This document shows positions 6,295 to 10,753 of a stretch of 10,753 nt of DNA, piece by piece. Positions within the stretch are counted from its first letter, which is position 1. Every line of letters begins with the position of its first letter. The notes below the pieces were generated by a model. The model did no database searches, was not told where the DNA came from, and saw only the letters and a list, made by a program, of their open reading frames with translations. Origin of the DNA: Rhodoferax sp. (GTDB lineage: Bacteria; Pseudomonadota; Gammaproteobacteria; Burkholderiales; Burkholderiaceae_C); contig JAKFXU010000362.1 of NCBI GenBank assembly GCA_021731215.1, forward strand, positions 1 to 10,753, read 5' to 3'. A program made the position numbers and the translations under genes.

Positions 6295-7383
6295 TCAGGT
6301 GAAGCACTTCTTGAGATCGAGCGTTGATCGGCGTCCGACGTCATCCGAGTGCTCTGACAGCCAATTGGCGGCACGCGCGCGGCCCTGGTCCCGCAGCAGT
6401 TCGAGAAACGGAGCATGGGCCAGCAGCTTGGTCTCGGTGCGCTGCAGGCTTGCCAGTTGGCTGGCATCGACCATGTGAAACCGCATCTTCTGCAGCCGCC
6501 GCTCAAGTCTTCCCCAGGTCATAAATGTCGGGTTTGAAAATTCAGTGGCGTGAGCGAACATCCGCATCTCGCGCATGAAGTTGGCGCTGAACGCCAGCTC
6601 GACGATGCGCGACTCGATTTCCTCCACCGTGTGCGGTGTGCCTTCGCGCTTGAGCGGACTCAGCAGCACCAGCAACACATCGTGCGAATCGCAGTCATAA
6701 AACAGCGGAAAAACCGCCGGATTGGCAGTGTAGCCACCGTCCCAATACGGCTCGCCATCGATTTCCACCGAATGGTGAATTTTGGGCAGACAGGCGGAGG
6801 CGAGCAACACGTCGACGTTAAGCTCGGTCTCGCGAAATACCCGCAGCTTTGCCGTGTTCGCCTGCGTGGTGCCGACGAACAGCTTGAACGGACTGTGCGC
6901 GCGCAACCGGTCGAAGTCGATCTGGCGGTTGAGCAGATCGCGCAATGGGTTCAGATCAAATGGGTTGAGCTGCGATGGCGAGAAGTTGCCGGCCCAGTTC
7001 GCAAGCAGCTTGCTGGCTGGCGACAGGCTGATCGCGTCGTCCTCACCCCGGGTCATCGCACCCCAGGGCATCTGCTTGCCGACCTCCGTCCAGAAATCCG
7101 CCAGGCCCTGGCGAGCACCATCGCGTCCACCCTTCATCCAACCGTCGGCAAAGACCACCGCGTTCATGGCCCCGGCGCTGCTGCCGCTCAGTCCCTCGAA
7201 TTGAATGCGCAGATCCTCAAGCAGAGCATCCAACACCCCCCAGGTGAATGCCCCGTGCGCACCACCGCCCTGAAGCGCAAGGTTGAGCCGGCAAGGCGAA
7301 GTGCGCGCCAAGCGCTTCAGCAGGGCGAGGCCCGACTGCATCGTGACGCCTGGGCGTCCGGGTGTTGCTCTGTTGTCGATCAA
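6295..7383 (-). CDS. Patatin-like phospholipase (serine acyl hydrolase)
   Basis: This 362-residue protein is of the bacterial patatin family, cytoplasmic or membrane-peripheral enzymes that hydrolyse acyl esters with a Ser-Asp dyad. Visible in order are the oxyanion loop GGGAHGAF (about 39-46), the nucleophile elbow GSSAG with catalytic Ser69 (67-71), and the DGG motif with catalytic Asp215 (YWDGGY). All catalytic elements are intact. The C-terminus RAANWLSEHSDDVGRRSTLDL resembles the patatin group often found near polyhydroxybutyrate genes (from memory; no such gene is visible here). Translation most likely starts at TTG (7383-7381), because a strong AAGGAG ribosome site (7389-7394) sits 5 nt upstream. 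The next in-frame ATG, codon 15, has no such site. The gene starts 27 nt after the CYTH-CHAD stop, so the two form an operon. The natural substrate is unknown. Confidence 0.93.
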   Translation of the reverse strand: MIDNRATPGRPGVTMQSGLALLKRLARTSPCRLNLALQGGGAHGAFTWGVLDALLEDLRIQFEGLSGSSAGAMNAVVFADGWMKGGRDGARQGLADFWTEVGKQMPWGAMTRGEDDAISLSPASKLLANWAGNFSPSQLNPFDLNPLRDLLNRQIDFDRLRAHSPFKLFVGTTQANTAKLRVFRETELNVDVLLASACLPKIHHSVEIDGEPYWDGGYTANPAVFPLFYDCDSHDVLLVLLSPLKREGTPHTVEEIESRIVELAFSANFMREMRMFAHATEFSNPTFMTWGRLERRLQKMRFHMVDASQLASLQRTETKLLAHAPFLELLRDQGRARAANWLSEHSDDVGRRSTLDLKKCFT

Positions 7384-7388
7384 ATGAA

Positions 7389-7394
7389 CTCCTT
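7389..7394 (-). promoter_or_regulatory. Ribosome binding site fixing the TTG start of the patatin-like gene
   Basis: AAGGAG on the minus strand lies 5 nt before TTG (7383-7381). It is the best ribosome site near this gene and is the reason for choosing a non-ATG start. Confidence 0.75.
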
Positions 7395-7410
7395 CTCTGC
7401 GCGCCCGGTG

Positions 7411-8916
7411 TTATCTCGACCTTGCTTGCCCAACGGCGACGCCACGCAAGAACTCTACCAGTCCACGATCCACTTCCAGTTTGGCGACCAGCGCACCCGC
7501 TTGCATGACATCACGCGTGGCCCCGATACTCGTCTGTAAACGGGTAGCCTGTTGGTACCAGCGTTGCGTACGCTTCTTGGGTAGAAGGGGCTGCAGCGCC
7601 TCGATGCCGTAGCGCATGCGCTTGGCGAAGATGCGGGCACGGTGCTGACTATCGGGGTTGCCGGTGTCCTTCAGGGCGCGCTGCAACTGCTCATGCAAGC
7701 GCAAGATCCGGCCCCTGGCCCAGCGCCGCAGGGACAGCTTCTGCTCAACCCTCGCATCGCCTGGCCCTTGCAGCGCTGACAAGCCTTCCAGCCATTGTGT
7801 AGTTGCAAGCAGGCTCGCACCGACCACGGGCTCTTGCAGTGCATAGCGAACGGCTTTGCGCTGGAGGCTGGAGGCGTGCAGCAGGGCCTGTGTCATCGCC
7901 TGCCACGACGCTGCGCGCCGGTCGTTCCCTGCCGCGTAGGCGTCGGCCAACGGCGGGAGCGTCTCGGTGCGGGCTACATCGAGGTCGCGCAGTTCACCCA
8001 GGCAGCTCAGAAGCGCTTGCAGTGCCTGCCAGGACGGCACCGCGCCCGGCGCAAGGGCTGGCTTAAAAAGCCGGCATGCAGTTCGGAAGCGGCGCCAGGC
8101 AACCCGGGCCTGGTGTACCACCTCGGGGTCGTCCGAGCTGCGCAGCGCGCTCAGGTTGGTGGTGAACTGGCAGAACATTTCGCGCAGCACGCGCCCTGCG
8201 GCCTCGGACAATGGCAGGTCGGACGTCAGCACCTGCGGCTGGGCGCGCAGCGGCGTGTTCAGGGCATCCTGCGCCAAGGCATAGCCACGCTCCGCCTTGC
8301 TCGTGTTCAGCGGCAGCACGGCAATGGTGCGGGCAATCTGCTGGGCAGCATTGAACAGCGCCGTTGGCGGGCCCGCCAGCAGTTCAAGCTCCAGCTCGCA
8401 AAGGGGGGCGCTCTTGTCGCCCGCCACGATCTGCCCGATGTCCAGCGCGACCTCGACCACGCTGCCATCGCGCCGGCGCACCCGCCAGCTTGTCCGCTCG
8501 AAGGTCGTTACAAAGCTCGGTGCCAGCGCCGCCAACACGGTGCCGTCAGGATCGATGTCTGACCACGGCGTGGCTTTGAGCGCCGGTAATGCCAGCTCGG
8601 CGCCAGTCACGGGTACTTCCCATTCGCCACGCTGGCTCAGCGCCGAATCGCCACGGCCGCCGATCTTGAGGGTTTGCAGCCACTGCGGCTTGGCGGCGCT
8701 GCCAACGCGCCGTATTCGCAACGCGATGCGTTCCCGGCGCAAGAGCTGCCCAGGTGTGTCGTAGTAGACGTTATGCAAATGCAGGCGGGTCGGCTTGCGC
8801 CGCGCCAATGCGGGCGTCTGGCCCAATCGTTTGGCCAGGCTCGACGGATCAGACGTTGGCAGCGCCAGTTTGAGTTCAATTTCTTCCGAACGGTGGCGCA
8901 GAGCGTCTGGCTTCAT
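7411..8916 (-). CDS. CYTH-CHAD domain protein (inorganic triphosphatase/polyphosphate-type)
   Basis: This is a 501-residue protein from the ATG at 8916; a TTG three codons earlier (8925) is an alternative with AAGG 4 nt upstream. The N-terminal half (about 10-212) is a CYTH triphosphate-tunnel domain. It has the signature ExExK (EIELKL, 12-17), YYDTP (51-55), basic RERIALRIRR, ERTSWRVRRR, and the acidic strand CELELELL, which together form the metal- and phosphate-binding tunnel. The C-terminal half (about 235-492) is a CHAD helical domain with the two basic histidine motifs HQARVAWRRFR and HRARIFAKRMRYGIEAL, which bind polyphosphate in characterised homologues. The order matches E. coli YgiF, an inorganic triphosphatase, which is somewhat shorter (about 430 residues). 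It probably hydrolyses PPPi or acts on polyphosphate-bound material in the cytoplasm. It leads an operon with the patatin-like gene. Confidence 0.93.
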   Translation of the reverse strand: MKPDALRHRSEEIELKLALPTSDPSSLAKRLGQTPALARRKPTRLHLHNVYYDTPGQLLRRERIALRIRRVGSAAKPQWLQTLKIGGRGDSALSQRGEWEVPVTGAELALPALKATPWSDIDPDGTVLAALAPSFVTTFERTSWRVRRRDGSVVEVALDIGQIVAGDKSAPLCELELELLAGPPTALFNAAQQIARTIAVLPLNTSKAERGYALAQDALNTPLRAQPQVLTSDLPLSEAAGRVLREMFCQFTTNLSALRSSDDPEVVHQARVAWRRFRTACRLFKPALAPGAVPSWQALQALLSCLGELRDLDVARTETLPPLADAYAAGNDRRAASWQAMTQALLHASSLQRKAVRYALQEPVVGASLLATTQWLEGLSALQGPGDARVEQKLSLRRWARGRILRLHEQLQRALKDTGNPDSQHRARIFAKRMRYGIEALQPLLPKKRTQRWYQQATRLQTSIGATRDVMQAGALVAKLEVDRGLVEFLRGVAVGQARSR

Positions 8917-8951
8917 AGTATTCAACTTACCTTGTTCAAATTTCCAAAAAT

Positions 8952-8972
8952 TCCTTCACCCAGGGTGAAGGA
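8952..8972 (-). repeat. 10-bp-arm inverted repeat in the leader of the CYTH-CHAD gene
   Basis: TCCTTCACCC (8952-8961) and GGGTGAAGGA (8963-8972) are perfect complements around one base. On the minus strand this would fold as an 8-bp GC-containing stem with a tight loop, followed directly by AATTTTT, which is terminator-like. It lies 27 nt before the TTG candidate start and 36 nt before the ATG. It could be an attenuator, an upstream terminator or a palindromic operator. Confidence 0.55.
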
Positions 8973-8980
8973 GTTCGGAC

Positions 8981-9010
8981 CTCTCGACGTTTCCACACTA
9001 TTTTCGAGAG
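8981..9010. repeat. 7-bp inverted repeat upstream of the CYTH-CHAD gene
   Basis: CTCTCGA (8981-8987) and TCGAGAG (9004-9010) are perfect complements with 16 nt between. They sit next to the stronger repeat at 8952-8972 and may be a second element of the same control region. No clear sigma70 promoter was found for the leftward operon. The remainder of the 8917-9221 gap holds only the phnF control sites. Confidence 0.3.
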
Positions 9011-9155
9011 ATTCCCCGGACGAGCCCTTGCAAGCATGCCTCAAGTGCACCCCAAAGTCGATCCCTGCTGCTGCACGCCGCCAGTGCTCATGGCCCAGCG
9101 GCATTTCAACTTAGATCGTGTTGCCTTTGCAGCAGTTTTTTGTTGCCCAGCCATG

Positions 9156-9189
9156 CTGTCATGAAAGCGTCACAACAGATCGTTAACCT
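9156..9189 (+). promoter_or_regulatory. Pho box with -10 element: candidate PhoB-activated promoter of phnF
   Basis: The 7-4-7 direct repeat is CTGTCAT (9156-9162, perfect consensus), GAAA, GCGTCAC (9167-9173, GTCAC core kept). Ten nt after the box is TAACCT (9184-9189), which keeps the TAnnnT positions of a -10 element. The spacing equals that of classic PhoB promoters, where the box replaces the -35. Transcription would start near 9196. Confidence 0.6.
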
Positions 9190-9203
9190 CAACAGCAATC
9201 GAC

Positions 9204-9215
9204 TTATCTAGATAA
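9204..9215 (+). promoter_or_regulatory. Likely PhnF/HutC-type operator, perfect 12-bp palindrome
   Basis: TTATCTAGATAA is a perfect palindrome 6 nt before the phnF start, in the predicted leader. Its TCTAGA core matches that of operators bound by other HutC-subfamily GntR regulators (for example DasR sites with GGTCTAGACC). Binding by PhnF here would block transcription and give autorepression. Confidence 0.6.
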
Positions 9216-9221
9216 CCACAT

Positions 9222-9950
9222 ATGAGCCTTTACGCCGTCAGCCGAGATAACGGAGAAGCCCTTTATGCACAGATTGCCCGCCAACTGGAGCAGGAGGTTG
9301 TCAGTGGCTTTTCGCCGGGAGACAGTCTCCCGGCTGAGGGCATGCTTGCCGTGCGCTTCGGGGTCAATCGCCACACGCTCAGGCGCGCGATCGATGAATT
9401 GGTCGAGTCTGGCCTGCTTGAGCGCCGCCATGGGCGTGGCGTGTTCGTGCTCGACAGCCAGCTTGATTATCAGATTGGCGCGGGCACCCGGTTTACCGAG
9501 AATCTGGCCGCGCTCGGTCTGCAATCCGAAAACCGCATCTTGCGCTTGCAGACGCTGCCGGCGACTGAACGGGTCGCCGAGCGCCTGGGGCTTGCCGTCG
9601 GCAACCCCGTTTTCTGGATCGAGACCTTGCGCACCGCCGCCGAGCGGCCACTGTGCGTGATCTCGCATTTCATTCCGGCAGAACGTTTTGCCGGCCTCGA
9701 TACACGCTACACCGGTGAGTCACTGCACCGGTTTCTGGCCGCCACTTACGGCTGCCAATTGCGAAGAACAGAAAGCCTGGTGACCGCGGTGCTCCCGCAG
9801 GGAGATGACGCAAAGTTGCTGGGCATGCCGCAGAACCGGCCGGTGCTGCGGGTGAAGAGTGTGAATGTAGACGACCGGGATGCAAGCCCGGCCGAATACG
9901 CCATCACCCGGTTTCGCGCCGACCGGATCCAACTGCGCATCAACCCCTGA
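9222..9950 (+). CDS. phnF: Phosphonate-metabolism transcriptional regulator, GntR/HutC family
   Basis: This 242-residue cytoplasmic DNA-binding repressor has an N-terminal winged helix (about 13-77: LYAQIARQLEQEV, LPAEGMLAVRFGVNRHTLRRAIDELVESGLLERRHGRGVFVL shown in part) and a C-terminal UTRA ligand-binding domain (about 95-238). The stretch around FGVNRHTLRRAIDEL is nearly identical to E. coli PhnF (FEVNRHTLRRAIDQL), and the SPAEYAITRFRAD ending matches PhnF's SPAEYSVSLTRAD. Length equals E. coli PhnF (about 241). It probably represses the phosphonate genes that follow and responds to a phosphorus-containing ligand. The ATG at 9222 lacks any Shine-Dalgarno sequence, because the operator-like palindrome occupies that space. 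The start is supported by N-terminal length relative to E. coli PhnF. phnD begins 47 nt downstream on the same strand. Confidence 0.92.
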   Translation: MSLYAVSRDNGEALYAQIARQLEQEVVSGFSPGDSLPAEGMLAVRFGVNRHTLRRAIDELVESGLLERRHGRGVFVLDSQLDYQIGAGTRFTENLAALGLQSENRILRLQTLPATERVAERLGLAVGNPVFWIETLRTAAERPLCVISHFIPAERFAGLDTRYTGESLHRFLAATYGCQLRRTESLVTAVLPQGDDAKLLGMPQNRPVLRVKSVNVDDRDASPAEYAITRFRADRIQLRINP

Positions 9951-9997
9951 CTGACCGTCAATCAACCTTGTTAATCCACCCCACAGGAGCTCTTGTA

Positions 9998-10753
9998 ATG
10001 TATATGAAACCAACTTTTGCGGCCAGCGCGCTGGCGCTGGCCCTGTCCCTGGCTGCAGCACCGGCCCAGGCGCGCGACATCGTGATGGGCCTGGTCCCGG
10101 CCGAAAACAACGAGGAAATGCTTGCCAAGTTCGAGCCCATGCGTGCCCACCTCGAGAAGAAACTGGGCCAGAAGGTCAAGGTCATTCTCGCCACCGACTA
10201 TTCCGGCGTGATCGAGGCGATGAAGAAAAAACGCGTGGACATCGCCTGGTTCGGTGCCCTGTCCTACTTTCTCGCCGAGCAGGAAGCCAACGCCGAAGCC
10301 TTTGCCGTGGGCATCGGCTCCTCGGGCAAGCCGACCTACTGGAGTTACCTGCTGGTCCCGTCGGACTCCCTGGCGAAATCGGTGAGCGACCTGCGCGGCA
10401 AGGCGGCGGCGTTCGTCGATCCGGCCTCTGGTTCCGGCGGCCTCGGCCCGACTTACATGGTGAAGAAGGCCAGCGGGATGATGCCCGAGCAGTTCTTCGG
10501 CAAGTTCACCTGGGCCGGCACGCACGACGCCTCCATCCTGGCAGTCAAGAACAAGACCGTGGACGTGGCCGCGGCCGCGGACGCGACCTATGACCGCATG
10601 GTCAAGGCCAATCTCATCGGCGCCGACACGCTGCGCATTCTGGCCCGCCAGGAACTGCCCGGCCCGCCGCTGACCTATCGCAAGGACATGCCCGCCGAAC
10701 TCAAGAAAAAAATCAAGGACGCCATCGTCAACGCCCACAAGGAGGGCGTGAAG
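9998..10753 (+). CDS. phnD: Phosphonate ABC transporter substrate-binding protein (3' end outside window)
   Basis: There are 252 codons in the window with no stop; full-length PhnD is about 300-340 residues. The periplasmic protein delivers phosphonates (or phosphite) to the PhnC/PhnE ABC importer. A clear Sec signal peptide covers residues 1-25 (basic MYMK, Leu/Ala core, cleavage at AQA/RD). PhnD hallmarks are GLVPAENNEEMLAKFEPM, ATDYSGVIEAMKKKRVDIAWFGALSY, and the helix-cap phosphonate loop at about 141-148. The start ATG has AGGAG (9985-9989) 8 nt upstream; an in-frame ATG two codons later is less well spaced. The ligand loop reads DPASGSGG, where E. coli PhnD has a Ser-Thr-Ser run, so the usual Thr is Gly; ligand preference could differ. 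The gene follows phnF closely and probably leads phnC/phnE beyond the window. Confidence 0.92.
   Translation, partial: MYMKPTFAASALALALSLAAAPAQARDIVMGLVPAENNEEMLAKFEPMRAHLEKKLGQKVKVILATDYSGVIEAMKKKRVDIAWFGALSYFLAEQEANAEAFAVGIGSSGKPTYWSYLLVPSDSLAKSVSDLRGKAAAFVDPASGSGGLGPTYMVKKASGMMPEQFFGKFTWAGTHDASILAVKNKTVDVAAAADATYDRMVKANLIGADTLRILARQELPGPPLTYRKDMPAELKKKIKDAIVNAHKEGVK

Noticed and set aside
6550..7539. 329-codon open frame on the plus strand opposite the patatin-like gene
   Set aside because: The patatin motifs on the minus strand are complete and intact. The plus-strand product is a His/Gln/Arg-rich shadow peptide.
7795..8562. 255-codon open frame on the plus strand opposite the CYTH-CHAD gene
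   Set aside because: The CYTH and CHAD signatures on the minus strand explain this region; the plus frame is a composition artefact.
8922..9104. 60-codon minus-strand frame whose stop overlaps the TTG candidate start of the CYTH-CHAD gene
   Set aside because: The overlap hints at a coupled leader peptide, but there is no ribosome site at its ATG and it runs through both dyads. Kept out as unsupported.

Overview
This window reads as chromosomal DNA of a GC-rich betaproteobacterium, probably Burkholderiales and closest in style to Comamonadaceae (Rhodoferax, Polaromonas, Acidovorax type). The basis is the phrasing of the GlmM C-terminus and a lysine/alanine-rich histone-like protein typical of that family. 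No database search was possible. No rRNA, tRNA, CRISPR array, insertion sequence or prophage gene was seen.

Layout. (1) Positions 1-1345 hold the 3' end of glmM (cell-wall precursor synthesis) and, 11 nt later, a GNAT acetyltransferase. A small 86-residue orphan gene follows at 1402-1662. (2) Positions 1663-1949 have no convincing gene but contain several inverted repeats. (3) A histone-like gene runs leftward (1950-2402) from a strong sigma70-type promoter whose -10 box is bracketed by an 11-bp inverted repeat. (4) Diverging from it is a tightly coupled two-gene operon (2653-6236, ATGA overlap). The first gene encodes a 651-residue protein with an unrecognised N-terminal two thirds and a PhoU/DUF47-like helical C-terminus. 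The second encodes a 543-residue protein that matches the ATP-grasp and phosphohistidine-swivel parts of pyruvate,phosphate dikinase (PPDK) but stops before the PEP/pyruvate barrel. (5) Facing it on the minus strand is another two-gene operon: a CYTH-CHAD protein (inorganic tri/polyphosphate type, 7411-8916) followed by a patatin-like lipase (6295-7383, TTG start). (6) At the right edge are phnF (GntR/HutC repressor) and the start of phnD (periplasmic phosphonate-binding protein), probably continuing into a phosphonate uptake operon outside the window.

How the genes may work together. From 2653 to the right edge there is a recurring phosphorus theme: PhoU-like protein, phosphoryl-transferring dikinase fragment, polyphosphate-type CYTH-CHAD protein, phosphonate regulator and phosphonate uptake. 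A good Pho-box-like direct repeat (9156-9173) lies upstream of phnF and a weaker one (2585-2602) upstream of the PhoU/PPDK-like operon, so phosphate starvation is a plausible shared signal. The best candidate for an undescribed system is the PhoU-like/truncated-PPDK pair: a phosphohistidine enzyme without its usual acceptor domain, translationally coupled to a phosphate-sensing-type partner. Its reaction and acceptor are unknown. Everything said here about its function is inference.
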